Assembly (NCBI RefSeq): GCF_002080415.1
Contig: NZ_CP020474.1
Coordinates: forward strand, 1,302,001 to 1,366,000
DNA length: 64,000 nt
Source of the DNA: Roseovarius mucosus
GTDB lineage: Bacteria > Pseudomonadota > Alphaproteobacteria > Rhodobacterales > Rhodobacteraceae
Reading direction: 5' to 3'
A model generated the notes under the pieces. It was not told the DNA's origin, did not search any database, and worked only from the letters and a program-made list of their open reading frames with translations. A program made the translations under genes and the position numbers. Below, one piece after another: positions 34,338 to 43,735 of this stretch. How positions within the stretch are numbered: position 1 is the stretch's first letter; each line of letters starts with the position of its first letter.

Positions 34338-36026
34338 TCACCCCAACAACCGCCGCGCGATCACCTGCGCCTGAATCTCTGCCGCGCCCTCAAAGATATT
34401 GAGAATACGCGCATCACAGAGAATCCGGCTGATCGTGTATTCCAGCGCAAAGCCATTGCCGCCATGGATCTGCAACCCGTTGTCGGCGGCGGCCCAGGCC
34501 ACGCGCGCACCGAGCAGCTTGGCCATCCCTGCCTCAAGATCGCACCGCCGCCCGTGATCCTTTTCCCACGCCGAGAAATAGGTCAATTGCCGCGCCACCA
34601 TGATCTCGACCGCCATCATCGCAAGCTTGCCCGACACACGCGGAAACTCGATCAGCGCGCGGCCAAACTGCTTGCGGTCCTGTGCGTATTTCATCGCCAC
34701 ATCTAGCGCCGATTGCGCCACACCTACGGCGCGGGCGGCAGTCTGAATGCGCGCAGATTCAAACGTCTCCATCAACTGCTTGAATCCCTTGCCCTCTTCG
34801 CCGCCCAGCAGGTTCTCGCCCTTCACACGGAAATTATCAAAGCCAAGCTCGTATTCCTTCATGCCGCGATAGCCCAATACCTCGATCTCACCGCCGGTCA
34901 TGCCGGGGGTCGGGAACGGGGCCTCATCGGTGCCGGGGGTTTTCTCGGCCAGAAACATCGACAGCCCCCGGTGATCGGTGGTGTCGGGCACGGTACGCGC
35001 CAGCAGCGTCATCACATGGGTGCGCGCGGCATGGGTGATCCAGGTCTTGTTGCCCGTCACCTTCCAATCGCCATTCTCATCCTTGACAGCACGGGTGCGC
35101 AGACTGCCCAGATCCGATCCGGTGTTGGGTTCCGTGAACACGGCCGTCGGCAGGATTTCGGCACTGGCGAGCTTGGGCAGCCAATGGGCCTTTTGCTCCT
35201 CCGTGCCGCCACAAAGGATCAATTCGGCGGCAATCTCAGACCGGGTGCCAAGGGACCCAACCCCGATATAGCCCCGGCTCAACTCCTCCGACACCACCAC
35301 CATCGACGCCTTGCTGAGGCCGAAGCCACCGAATTCCTCGGGAATGGTCAGGCCAAACACACCCATTTCCGCCAGTTCCTCGATGATCTCCATCGGGATA
35401 AGCTCATCCTTGAGGTGCCACTCATGCGCATGCGGCTCGACTTTCTCGACCGAGAACCGCCGGAATTGCGCGCGGATCATCTCCAGCTCTTCCTCAAGGC
35501 CACTGCGCCCCACCGTGATCTCTGCCGACCGCTCTTGCATCAGCTCGACCAACCGGCTGCGCGCCACTTGGGTATTGCCCGCCTGCATCAGCATCGTGGC
35601 GGCGGGGTCCATCAACAGATGCGCATCATCCGGGCCAAGGCCCAGATCCTGAAGGCGCACCATTTCGCCCTGATTCATCTGGATGCCGCCTGCGATCTGG
35701 CTCAGATATTCGCCAAAGGCGATTTGCAGGATCAGTTGCTCGACCTCGCCAAACTCGCCCTTTTCGTCCAGCCGCACCGCCCAAAGCTGCATCTGGCGCA
35801 GCGCCTCGACATAGGTCGCAAGCCACGCCAACCCATGCGCTGCGGTCTGATTGGTCTCAATCGCAGCCCCCGAAACCCGGCCATCCACCGTCACCAGCGC
35901 GCGAACAGCGCCCGTGGCCCGCTCCAACAGCGCCTCGGCGGGCACCAGCGCCACGCCGGTCAGGGCCAGCAAATCGCCCAGAATGATCGGTTGTGCCATC
36001 GCCAGATCCTGTCCGTCATGTGCCAT
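34338..36026 (-). CDS. mcd: methylsuccinyl-CoA dehydrogenase
   Basis: A 562-residue acyl-CoA dehydrogenase with about 150 extra N-terminal residues before the FAD domain. Canonical segments are FTEPNTGSDLGSLRT, GNKTWITHA, YAQDRKQFGR and the C-terminal QIHGGNGF...EGAAEIQ. The extension and sequence style match (2S)-methylsuccinyl-CoA dehydrogenase of the ethylmalonyl-CoA pathway, which assimilates acetyl-CoA without isocitrate lyase. The start at 36026 has AAGGA eight bases upstream. It is monocistronic, between a convergent channel gene and a divergent transporter gene. Confidence 0.86.
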   Translation of the reverse strand: MAHDGQDLAMAQPIILGDLLALTGVALVPAEALLERATGAVRALVTVDGRVSGAAIETNQTAAHGLAWLATYVEALRQMQLWAVRLDEKGEFGEVEQLILQIAFGEYLSQIAGGIQMNQGEMVRLQDLGLGPDDAHLLMDPAATMLMQAGNTQVARSRLVELMQERSAEITVGRSGLEEELEMIRAQFRRFSVEKVEPHAHEWHLKDELIPMEIIEELAEMGVFGLTIPEEFGGFGLSKASMVVVSEELSRGYIGVGSLGTRSEIAAELILCGGTEEQKAHWLPKLASAEILPTAVFTEPNTGSDLGSLRTRAVKDENGDWKVTGNKTWITHAARTHVMTLLARTVPDTTDHRGLSMFLAEKTPGTDEAPFPTPGMTGGEIEVLGYRGMKEYELGFDNFRVKGENLLGGEEGKGFKQLMETFESARIQTAARAVGVAQSALDVAMKYAQDRKQFGRALIEFPRVSGKLAMMAVEIMVARQLTYFSAWEKDHGRRCDLEAGMAKLLGARVAWAAADNGLQIHGGNGFALEYTISRILCDARILNIFEGAAEIQAQVIARRLLG

Positions 36027-36073
36027 GAATCGCATCCTTTTCCTAATCTCGTGCCTTTTATCCATTATGCAGG

Positions 36074-36144
36074 TGCAGCGCAACTATTATGCTTTTTGTC
36101 GCAGGGTTTTGATCTAAAATTGCGCGTTGATTTTTTGCAGCGCA
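36074..36144. promoter_or_regulatory. intergenic region between mcd and the TauE-type gene, with a 9-base direct repeat
   Basis: TGCAGCGCA occurs at 36074-36082 and 36136-36144 within the 165-base divergent control region, which is more A/T-rich than its surroundings. The repeats could be sites for the regulator of mcd. No clear -35/-10 pair was found. Confidence 0.3.
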
Positions 36145-36191
36145 GCGCTATCGCCATGGTCAGCCGCCCAAACGCCATGATAAGAGGCGAA

Positions 36192-36977
36192 ATGGACGCA
36201 TTTTTCGACATAAGCCCACTCTGGAATCCGCTTTGGGGTTGGGCCATGGCCTTTACCGTGGCGCTCTGCGCGGGCATGGTCAAGGGCGTGGTGGGCTTTG
36301 CCATGCCCACGGTAATGATCGCGGGGCTCAGCACGATGATGCCCCCCGAATTGGCACTGGCCGGGCTGATATTGCCAACATTGGCCACAAACCTCTGGCA
36401 GGCGCTCCGCCAAGGCACGCGCGCCGCCATCGCCTCGATTGCGCATTTCCGGGTGTTCCTCATTGCGGGCGGTCTGGTCATGGTTTGCGCGGCGCAACTG
36501 GTGCCGGTGCTGCCACCCTCGGTGATGCTGCTCTTTATCGGCCCGCTGATCACGCTCTACGCCGCCTCGACCCTGCTGGGACGCGGTTTGCGCCTGCCGC
36601 CAGAACCGGGGATCAAGGGCGAGGCGGGCATGGGGGCGCTCGCCGGTCTTTTTGGCGGCCTCTCCGGCATCTGGGGCCCGCCCACCGTCGCCATGCTGAT
36701 CGCGCGCGGCACCGAGAAAACCGAACAGATGCGCGTGCAGGGCGTGATCTACGGTCTGGGCGCGCTGGTGCTGCTTGGCGCACATATCGGCTCGGGCGTG
36801 TTGCGCGCCGAAACCCTGCCGCTCTCGGCGGCGATGGTCGTCCCAGCGCTCCTCGGCATCTGGATCGGCTTTCGCCTTCAGGACCGGTTCGATCAGGCCA
36901 CCTTTCGCAAGATCACGCTCTGGGTGCTGCTGATTGCCGGGCTCAATCTCATCCGGCGTGGGGTGATGCTGCTTTAA
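36192..36977 (+). CDS. TauE/SafE-family sulfite exporter-like membrane protein
   Basis: A 261-residue protein with about eight membrane helices and the TauE/SafE pattern: GMVKGVVGFAMP in the first repeat and GLFGGLSGIWGPP in the second. Family members export sulfite, sulfoacetate or other small organic anions. ATG 36192 follows AAGAGGCG; an ATG 15 bases earlier is possible. It is divergent from mcd. Confidence 0.85.
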   Translation: MDAFFDISPLWNPLWGWAMAFTVALCAGMVKGVVGFAMPTVMIAGLSTMMPPELALAGLILPTLATNLWQALRQGTRAAIASIAHFRVFLIAGGLVMVCAAQLVPVLPPSVMLLFIGPLITLYAASTLLGRGLRLPPEPGIKGEAGMGALAGLFGGLSGIWGPPTVAMLIARGTEKTEQMRVQGVIYGLGALVLLGAHIGSGVLRAETLPLSAAMVVPALLGIWIGFRLQDRFDQATFRKITLWVLLIAGLNLIRRGVMLL

Positions 36978-36982
36978 CACCC

Positions 36983-37050
36983 GTCCCGGGCTTGACCCGG
37001 GACCTCGCCACGGCGGGTTGGAGGCCGGGGCGATGTAACAGGCCCGGGAC
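36983..37050. repeat. REP-like palindrome and partial copy
   Basis: GTCCCGGG-CTTGA-CCCGGGAC (36983-37003) is a perfect eight-base hairpin of a type common between alphaproteobacterial genes. CCCGGGAC recurs at 37043-37050. It lies between the convergent TauE-type gene and recO, where it can serve as a bidirectional transcript end. Confidence 0.65.
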
Positions 37051-37093
37051 CTTACAAAATCGAGGCTCAAACCTTACAAAGCTTACACACGGC

Positions 37094-37828
37094 TCAGCCC
37101 TTTGCCACCTCGGCCGCGAACCGCGCCACATAGCGCGCCCGTGCCTCGGGCAGCGCGCGGTTGCCCAATTGCGGCGCAAGGTGGTTATTCAGGAAATGTC
37201 CCGTTACTTCAAACCCTTGCAGGATTTCTGCATCCGGTGCCGGGCCGTGCCCCATCAGGCAGGGCGGCAATGGCAACAACCGGTTTGCCCATTCGCCCGC
37301 CCCCGCGCGCGACACAGCCCGCCCGGTCTTTGGCGATATGTAACTGAGATCATTGGCCTTTTCGCCCAAAACCGCACAACGCCGCAGATCAAGACCAAAG
37401 CCCATCTCTTCCAACAGCGCCATTTCCCAATTGAGATAGGCCAACGTCCAAATCTCGGGTTGGTCCAAAATATCAAGCAAAATCAATGTCTTGCGGTATA
37501 GCTCCGCATGCGCCTCACGCTCGGGCAGCACAAACAGCAACAGCGCACAAACCGCATTCAACCCCGCCAGCGCCATCCGGTCGCCCATGGTCCAAGCCCT
37601 TGATTTCAAAGGCTCAACCCGGAATGTGCCGATATGATCCTCTAGCCGCGCGCGCCATTCCAGATCAAGTTGCGCGCCCGGTTGCAACACAGGGGCCATT
37701 TTGCGCGACGCACCGCCGCGCACCACCCCCGCATGCCGCCCCCGCTCTGGCGTAAAAACTTCAATGATTACAGAGCTTTCCCCATGTCGGCGGCTGTTCA
37801 GAAGAATACCCTGATCGCGCCAATCCAT
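37094..37828 (-). CDS. recO: DNA repair protein RecO
   Basis: A 244-residue protein with the N-terminal OB-fold ([20 protein letters not shown]) and a helical C-terminal domain with RCAVLG and SGRAVS-like [10 protein letters not shown] segments. RecO loads RecA on SSB-coated gaps with RecR. It is the last gene of the era-DUF1491-recO group; era-recO adjacency is widespread. Confidence 0.93.
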   Translation of the reverse strand: MDWRDQGILLNSRRHGESSVIIEVFTPERGRHAGVVRGGASRKMAPVLQPGAQLDLEWRARLEDHIGTFRVEPLKSRAWTMGDRMALAGLNAVCALLLFVLPEREAHAELYRKTLILLDILDQPEIWTLAYLNWEMALLEEMGFGLDLRRCAVLGEKANDLSYISPKTGRAVSRAGAGEWANRLLPLPPCLMGHGPAPDAEILQGFEVTGHFLNNHLAPQLGNRALPEARARYVARFAAEVAKG

Positions 37829-37834
37829 CGGCCC

Positions 37835-38167
37835 TCAGCCTCCCAATCCGTCCTGATCGAGCAAATGCCGCCCCTCCCGGTCCTCCACCTCGATCACCCA
37901 GAGGTCGGGATCATAGCCCCTTTGCCGCGCAATCGCCGCATCCACCTCGGCCTCCGCGCCCTCGGCCAAGGTCATCCACACGCGCGCACCACTCATCAGA
38001 TCAATAGAGCGTTGAAAAACAACACCTTTTCCATCCAACGTGTTGAGCTTGACCAGAACAGCCCCCCCCGTGTCATCGCCATGCGCCACCACAAAGGCGG
38101 GGATATCCGCCCCCCTGAGCCGCGTCAGATAGGCATCTACCCAAAACCGCGCGCTCAGCCGGGCCAT
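37835..38167 (-). CDS. DUF1491 family protein
   Basis: A 110-residue protein starting MARLSARFWVDAYLTRLRGADIPA, the typical opening of DUF1491. It is a small cytosolic protein without known function, found mostly in alphaproteobacteria beside era and recO. Four bases separate it from era and six from recO, so it is co-transcribed with them. Confidence 0.85.
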   Translation of the reverse strand: MARLSARFWVDAYLTRLRGADIPAFVVAHGDDTGGAVLVKLNTLDGKGVVFQRSIDLMSGARVWMTLAEGAEAEVDAAIARQRGYDPDLWVIEVEDREGRHLLDQDGLGG

Positions 38168-38171
38168 GCCC

Positions 38172-39077
38172 CTAGTTCCCGTCCTTGAAATCCAAGCCCA
38201 TCTCGGAATACCGCTCGGATTCCTCTTGCCAGTTTTCGCGCACTTTTACCTGCAAAAACAGGTGGATACGACGGCCAAGAAACTCTTCCAACTCCTCGCG
38301 CGCGGCTTTCGAGACGGCCTTGATCGTCTCGCCCTTATTGCCCAGAACGATCCCTTTATGCCCGTCGCGCACCACATAGACCACCTGATCAATCCGCGCA
38401 GAGCCATCCTTGCGCTCTTCCCAGTTCTCGGTTTCGACGGTCAATTGATAGGGCAATTCCTGATGCAGCCGCAGCGTCAGCTTTTCACGCGTCATCTCGG
38501 CGGCGATCATCCGCATCGGCAGATCAGCGATCTGATCCTCAGGGTAAAGCCATGGCCCCTCGGGCACCTCACCGGCCAGCCACTGCCGCAGATCATCTAC
38601 CCCATGGCCGCGCTCAGCCGAAATTAAGAACGTCTTTTCAAAGGCAAAGCGTTCGTTCATGTCCTTGGTCAGCGCCAGCAGCACCTGTGCTTGCACCCGG
38701 TCGATCTTGTTGATGGCCAGCGCCACTTTGCGCCCTTTGGCGATGCCGGTCAGCCCTTCAAGGATACGCTCCACCCCTTCGGTCACACCCCGATGCGCCT
38801 CGATCAACAGGATCACCACATCGGCATCCGCAGCGCCCCCCCAAGCGGCAGCAACCATCGCCCGGTCCAACCTGCGGCGCGGTTGGAACAGGCCGGGCGT
38901 GTCCACGAATACCAACTGGCTCTGCCCCTCCATCGCAACGCCGCGAATACGCGCGCGGGTGGTCTGAACCTTGTGTGTGACGATGCTGACCTTGGCCCCC
39001 ACCATGCGGTTGAGCAGGGTGGATTTGCCCGCATTGGGCTCTCCGATCAGGGCAATAAATCCGGCGCGCGTGGTCAT
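38172..39077 (-). CDS. era: GTPase Era
   Basis: A 301-residue GTPase with G1 GEPNAGKST, G3 DTPG and G4 NKID, and a C-terminal KH domain including KGIVLGNKGETIKAVSKAARE. Era matures the 30S subunit by binding the 3' end of 16S rRNA. It is preceded on the same strand by a small secreted-protein gene and rnc, the conserved lepB-rnc-era arrangement with one gene inserted. Confidence 0.97.
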   Translation of the reverse strand: MTTRAGFIALIGEPNAGKSTLLNRMVGAKVSIVTHKVQTTRARIRGVAMEGQSQLVFVDTPGLFQPRRRLDRAMVAAAWGGAADADVVILLIEAHRGVTEGVERILEGLTGIAKGRKVALAINKIDRVQAQVLLALTKDMNERFAFEKTFLISAERGHGVDDLRQWLAGEVPEGPWLYPEDQIADLPMRMIAAEMTREKLTLRLHQELPYQLTVETENWEERKDGSARIDQVVYVVRDGHKGIVLGNKGETIKAVSKAAREELEEFLGRRIHLFLQVKVRENWQEESERYSEMGLDFKDGN

Positions 39078-39146
39078 GGGATGCGTCTCGACTGTTGTGA
39101 TTGACAGGCTCTAGCCGATTTGCCGCCCCGCGACCAGAGCAGAGCG

Positions 39147-39470
39147 TCAGTTGTCGCAGCCGAAGGGAACAAAGGTGCTGGCCATGCCCTCGTTCATGGT
39201 CATCATGGTCAGAAGATCGGCAAACGCATAGTCCTGCGCCGTTTGCGCACAAATCCGCACATGCCCAACACAGCCTGAGGCGATGAAAGCACGGTTTTCT
39301 TCTAGAAATTGCTGGCTTAGCCCCTCTGGCCCAAGCGCGGCCAAGGCATCCTCGGTCGCCTGCGCATAAAGCGCGCATTTGCGGAGCGTCCAGGCATCTA
39401 TCGGCGCTTCCTGTGCCTTGGCAATCTGCGCCAAGGACAGCATGACAGCCAATAGGGCAAGCCCGCGCAC
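39147..39470 (-). CDS. small secreted four-cysteine protein between rnc and era
   Basis: A 107-residue hypothetical protein with a signal peptide (GLALLAVMLSLAQIAKA, cleavage near AKA-Q). Four cysteines remain in the mature chain, which suggests two disulfides in the periplasm. The GTG start at 39470 lies four bases after the rnc stop, so it is translationally coupled. No family is recognised. It interrupts the usual rnc-era pair. Confidence 0.65.
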   Translation of the reverse strand: MRGLALLAVMLSLAQIAKAQEAPIDAWTLRKCALYAQATEDALAALGPEGLSQQFLEENRAFIASGCVGHVRICAQTAQDYAFADLLTMMTMNEGMASTFVPFGCDN

Positions 39471-39474
39471 CCGC

Positions 39475-40158
39475 TCACTCCGCCTGCAATTGATCCAGAA
39501 GCGCGCGTGCCGCCGCCTGTTCCGCCTGCCGCTTCGAGCCGGCCGTCGCCTCGGCACGCTGGCCGCTTTTCAACTGCGCGCAGATGGTAAAGATCGGCGC
39601 GTGATCTGGCCCCTTGCGGGCAAGTTCAACATAATCGGGCGGCGGCAATCCACGCGCCTGCGCCCATTCCTGAAGGCTTGTCTTGGCATCGCGCGCGTCT
39701 TCTTTGACCGCGCCCAACCGTGCGCCCCAGAGCCGAAGCACAACCCCGCGCGCCGTTTCAAACCCGGCATCAAGATAGACGGCGGCAATCACCGCCTCCA
39801 TCGCATCGCCTAACAGCGCCTCTTTGCGCCGCCCGCCAGAGAGCATCTCGGAACGGCCCAGCTTGAGAACTCCGCCAAGGTCGATCTCGCGCGCCACATC
39901 GGCGCAGGCCTCTTTGCGCACCAGCGCGTTAAAGCGCGGCGCAAGCTGGCCCTCGGTGGCCCCTTGATCCTGCGACAAGAGCGCCTCAGCCATCACAAGG
40001 CCCAACACCCGGTCGCCCAGAAATTCCAGCCGCTGGTTGTCATCCCGATTGGGCGTCGCCATCGACGAATGGGTCAGCGCCCGCACCAACAGCGCGGCAT
40101 TGGTAAACTCATGCCCTAGCCGCGCCTGAAACGCCTTGATATCCGCCGAAAGCTTCAC
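39475..40158 (-). CDS. rnc: ribonuclease III
   Basis: A 227-residue endonuclease that cuts double-stranded RNA in rRNA and mRNA processing. The catalytic signature [14 protein letters not shown] and the second acidic cluster [14 protein letters not shown] are intact. The C-terminal double-stranded RNA-binding domain ends [16 protein letters not shown]. It overlaps lepB by four bases. Confidence 0.96.
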   Translation of the reverse strand: MKLSADIKAFQARLGHEFTNAALLVRALTHSSMATPNRDDNQRLEFLGDRVLGLVMAEALLSQDQGATEGQLAPRFNALVRKEACADVAREIDLGGVLKLGRSEMLSGGRRKEALLGDAMEAVIAAVYLDAGFETARGVVLRLWGARLGAVKEDARDAKTSLQEWAQARGLPPPDYVELARKGPDHAPIFTICAQLKSGQRAEATAGSKRQAEQAAARALLDQLQAE

Positions 40159-40985
40159 TCAAGCCTCTTGAAGAAACGGTCGCTGCGCCATGTCCAGAAC
40201 GCCAGCATCGACCGTCCGGCCGAGGAAAAAACCACCCGGTTCGCGCGCCCGATCAGGTTCTCAAATGGCACAAAGCCAACCCCGCCCACCGCCTGCGGAA
40301 AGCGCGAGTCAGTGGAATTGTCGCGGTTGTCGCCCATAAAGAAATAATGCCCGGCAGGCACAGTAAAGACGCCCGTGTTATCAGACCGCTGGTCGCCGAT
40401 GTTCAGGATGGAATGCGACCGCCCATTGGGCAGCGTCTCGATCTGGCGCGACTTCAGGCAATCCGCCCCTTCGCCCACCACGCCATTCTCGCAACGTGGA
40501 CGGATACCAAGCGGCCCTTGCCGCGTGAATTCCTCAACAAAATCACCGGCCGGTTCCAGCCCGACGGCGGCCTCGTTGATATGCAACACGCCCTCTTTCA
40601 TCTGGATGCGGTCCCCCGGCAGGCCGACAACCCGCTTGATGAAATCGGTGCCATCGGTCGGCTGACGAAACACGATGATATCGCCGCGCTCAGGCTCTGA
40701 ACCAAAGATGCGGGTATTGTCACCGTCGATGAAGGCGCAGATCTTTTGCGCGTCGATGTTCAGCCCGCCCACCCGGATCGACGGGCAAGAGGCATAGGAA
40801 TAGCCATAGGCCATCTTGTTCACAAAGAGAAAATCACCAATCAGCAACGTGTCTTTCATCGACCCTGAGGGAATCCAGAACGGCTGAAAAAAGAGCGTGC
40901 GAAACAGCCCCGCGATCACGAGGGCCCAGAACACCGTTTTCACAGTTTCCCAGATAGAGCTCGATGTCTTGCCTGTGGCGGCCAT
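40155..40985 (-). CDS. lepB: signal peptidase I
   Basis: A 276-residue inner-membrane protease with one N-terminal anchor (about 12-33). The catalytic Ser42 lies in PSGSM and the general base Lys117 in DFIKRVVG; box D is GDNRDNS. It removes signal peptides from exported proteins. It is followed by rnc with a four-base overlap. The gap to acpS upstream is 53 bases. Confidence 0.96.
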   Translation of the reverse strand: MAATGKTSSSIWETVKTVFWALVIAGLFRTLFFQPFWIPSGSMKDTLLIGDFLFVNKMAYGYSYASCPSIRVGGLNIDAQKICAFIDGDNTRIFGSEPERGDIIVFRQPTDGTDFIKRVVGLPGDRIQMKEGVLHINEAAVGLEPAGDFVEEFTRQGPLGIRPRCENGVVGEGADCLKSRQIETLPNGRSHSILNIGDQRSDNTGVFTVPAGHYFFMGDNRDNSTDSRFPQAVGGVGFVPFENLIGRANRVVFSSAGRSMLAFWTWRSDRFFKRLE

Positions 40986-41038
40986 TTGGCGTCCTCCGCT
41001 ATCTCTCCGGCGCTACATGCGGGGCCGGGACCAAGGTG

Positions 41039-41449
41039 TCAAGCAGGCCGTGCGACCGGTCGCGCCTCGATCACCACAAAGGCCTGCGCCCAAGGGTGAT
41101 CGTCGGTCAGGGTCACATGGATGATGGCCTCATGCCCCGGTGGCGTCATCTCGGCCAGACGTGTCGCGGCCCAGCCCGTGACCTGCATCACCGGCTGGCC
41201 CGTGGGCAGGTTCGTGACGGCCATATCCTTCCACGCGATGCCCATGCGCAACCCCGTGCCAAGCGCCTTGGAACAGGCTTCTTTCGCCGCCCACCGTTTC
41301 GCATAGGTGCCCGCCACATCGGCGCGGCGCTCGGCCTTTGCCTGTTCCACCTCGGTGAACACCCGGTTGCGAAACCTGTCGCCAAACCGCTCCAGCGTGC
41401 GCGCGATCCGCTCGATATTCGCCAGATCCGTGCCAATCCCCAAGATCAT
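41039..41449 (-). CDS. acpS: holo-[acyl-carrier-protein] synthase
   Basis: A 136-residue phosphopantetheinyl transferase that activates acyl carrier protein. The Mg-binding Asp8 is in GIGTDL and the second motif is [12 protein letters not shown]. The ATG at 41449 overlaps the stop of the hydrolase gene upstream (ATGA). The pdxJ-acpS-lepB order is common in this group, with the hydrolase gene as an insertion. Confidence 0.95.
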   Translation of the reverse strand: MILGIGTDLANIERIARTLERFGDRFRNRVFTEVEQAKAERRADVAGTYAKRWAAKEACSKALGTGLRMGIAWKDMAVTNLPTGQPVMQVTGWAATRLAEMTPPGHEAIIHVTLTDDHPWAQAFVVIEARPVARPA

Positions 41450-42924
41450 CCCGTTACCCCCGGTGCAAACAGCGGAAAACTGACGCCAAGCGCCCAAGCA
41501 AGGATGAGGCCAAGCGCAACGCCCACGCTTGTCGCCCCGGCCCGCGCCGCCACCCAACGCCCCATCAGCCCGTATATCAGGAAAAAGAGCAGGATCACCG
41601 GCGCAATCATCGCCAGAAAAAACAGCCGCTCCGTATCCAGCAGAATGGCCAGAGCCAAGGACAAGATAAAGCCCGCCCGCGACGCCAGCCTCTGCCAGAG
41701 CGGTGCCCCGCGCGCCAGCACCGCATCCGCCAGCATAAAGGGCACGGCCCCAAGGCTTAGCGCCATGATGATCGCAAGCCGCTCGGGCGTGGGCCAAAAG
41801 TTTGCGCCATAGCGATCCAGCGCAAACCCAAACACGCCCAAGCCCCACACCAGCAGCGCCAGCACCGCCACAGGGCGCAACCCCTCTGGGCGTCGCCCCA
41901 TAACCCACAAGAACGCCATTTGGCAGACCCCGTATAGCGCCAGATGCAACGCCAGATAATCCGCGACCAAGACCGGCAAAAGCCGCGTTTCCACCTGCAC
42001 CGCCAAAAGCGGAGCCAAAAGCGCCGGCACCAGAACCACCAGCACGAATTGCCTTGACCGCATGGCCTTGCGCGCGGGCGACGCGCGCTGCGGCAAAAGG
42101 CGCGCCAGCGGCGCGGCAAGGGCCACAATCGCAAACATCAACGCCAGAAACCATGGCCCCGTCGCCCGCACCGCGACATCGCTCACGCGCCCATAGGCGG
42201 CATCGAGCCATGCAATCGCCTCGGCCCGGCCCAAACGGCTATGCAGCACCGCCACATGTTCGGCCAAAGGGGCAACTACCGCGCGGCGCGTCACAGCCCC
42301 TGCCTGCACGGTCTGGCCCTCCCCCGCGCCGGGCGTGACCATCTCCACCGCCTCACGGGCGAAACCACGCAAACCCGCCTCCCACGCCCCTGTGATCAGC
42401 AAGAGAGTGTCCGGCTCGGTCTCCGTTACTGCTTGCGAAAAGGCAGATATCGCCACCACGGGACCAACCCGGTCTTCCTCTAGCGCGGTGCGGATGATGA
42501 TATCGGTCGCCATGGAATGCCCCAAAAGCGCAACCTCACCCGCCCATGCCTCTTGCGCCACCGCGGCCCGCACCACCCGGCCCGTCTGCGCCATCAAAAG
42601 CCGTGTCGTGCCGTCAAGACTGTTCACATCGCCCGACATCGGCACCCGGTTGCGCCCATGCCCCTCGAAATCAAACGCCCAAACCCGGTATCCCGCCCGT
42701 GCCAGATCAAGGGTATATGCCTGCATCATCTGCCGCGACCCGGCAAAGCCATGCGCGACCACCACCACCGGCCCATCGGCCTCGGGCGTGGCATAGCGCG
42801 TCACCGGTGTGTCAGAGACGGTGAAGCTCGCGATGTCCACGCCACGCCGCTGCCCCTCAAGCTGCCAAAGCGCGAGACATGCCAAAACCGTGGCCAAAAC
42901 GGCCAAAAGGGCGCGCAATGTCAT
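41446..42924 (-). CDS. alpha/beta hydrolase fused to a polytopic membrane domain
   Basis: A 492-residue protein of unusual layout. An N-terminal signal anchor (residues 3-19) is followed by an alpha/beta-hydrolase domain with the oxyanion motif AHGF (57-60), a GHG turn (88-90) and nucleophile elbow GHSMA (Ser137). From about residue 255 there are some seven or eight hydrophobic helices. The hydrolase domain should face the periplasm. Such a fusion is not a standard lipase form and the substrate is unknown. It sits between pdxJ and acpS with a four-base overlap on acpS. Confidence 0.8.
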   Translation of the reverse strand: MTLRALLAVLATVLACLALWQLEGQRRGVDIASFTVSDTPVTRYATPEADGPVVVVAHGFAGSRQMMQAYTLDLARAGYRVWAFDFEGHGRNRVPMSGDVNSLDGTTRLLMAQTGRVVRAAVAQEAWAGEVALLGHSMATDIIIRTALEEDRVGPVVAISAFSQAVTETEPDTLLLITGAWEAGLRGFAREAVEMVTPGAGEGQTVQAGAVTRRAVVAPLAEHVAVLHSRLGRAEAIAWLDAAYGRVSDVAVRATGPWFLALMFAIVALAAPLARLLPQRASPARKAMRSRQFVLVVLVPALLAPLLAVQVETRLLPVLVADYLALHLALYGVCQMAFLWVMGRRPEGLRPVAVLALLVWGLGVFGFALDRYGANFWPTPERLAIIMALSLGAVPFMLADAVLARGAPLWQRLASRAGFILSLALAILLDTERLFFLAMIAPVILLFFLIYGLMGRWVAARAGATSVGVALGLILAWALGVSFPLFAPGVTG

Positions 42925-42946
42925 GACAGAGCGCCCCCGCGCACCG

Positions 42947-43696
42947 TCACCCCCGCGCCTCGTCCATCAGCCGACGCATCTCTGCGATGGCCGGACCCAA
43001 TCCGCGAAAGATCGACTCGCCAATCAGGAAATGCCCGATGTTGAGCTCCATCACCTCGGGAAAGGCCGCGACCGGCTTGACCGTTTCATAGTTCAATCCA
43101 TGCCCCGCATGCACCTCTAGCCCCAGAGAATGGGCATAGGCCGTCATCTCGCGCAGGCTCTCCAACTCGCGGTCGCGGGCGTCGAAATGCCCCTCGGCAT
43201 GGGCATCGCAATAGGCGCCGGTGTGCAATTCGATCACCTCGGCCCCGATGCGATGCGCCGCCTCGATCTGCCTTTTGTCAGCGGCGATAAAGATCGACAC
43301 GCGGCACCCTGCCTCGCGCAGTGGCGCTATGAAATGCGCCAGCCGGTTTTCCTCGCGCGCCACTTCCAGCCCGCCCTCGGTGGTGCGTTCCTCGCGCTTT
43401 TCCGGCACGATGCAGACGGCATGCGGTTTGTGGCGCAGGGCAATCCGCTGCATCTCGTCGGTCGCGGCCATCTCGAAATTGAGTGGCACCGTCAGCACCT
43501 CCATCAGCCCGTCGATATCCGCGTCCGAGATATGGCGTCGATCCTCGCGCAGATGGGCGGTGATGCCATCAGCCCCCGCCTCTTGCGCAATCCTCGCCGC
43601 GCGCAGGGGATCCGGATAGGCCCCACCACGCGCGTTCCGCACCGTTGCCACATGGTCGATATTGACGCCTAGGCGTAGCTTCTTTCCTGCCGACAT
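42947..43696 (-). CDS. pdxJ: pyridoxine 5'-phosphate synthase
   Basis: A 249-residue TIM-barrel enzyme making pyridoxine 5'-phosphate from deoxyxylulose 5-phosphate and amino-acetone phosphate. Signature segments are GVNIDHVATVRNARGG, ADGITAHLREDRRHI and HAGHGLNY. It is the first of pdxJ-hydrolase-acpS-lepB, with 22 bases to the hydrolase gene. Confidence 0.96.
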   Translation of the reverse strand: MSAGKKLRLGVNIDHVATVRNARGGAYPDPLRAARIAQEAGADGITAHLREDRRHISDADIDGLMEVLTVPLNFEMAATDEMQRIALRHKPHAVCIVPEKREERTTEGGLEVAREENRLAHFIAPLREAGCRVSIFIAADKRQIEAAHRIGAEVIELHTGAYCDAHAEGHFDARDRELESLREMTAYAHSLGLEVHAGHGLNYETVKPVAAFPEVMELNIGHFLIGESIFRGLGPAIAEMRRLMDEARG

Positions 43697-43735
43697 CGGC
43701 TTCTCCCGTGATTGATCCGCGACTCGAGGCGTAAC

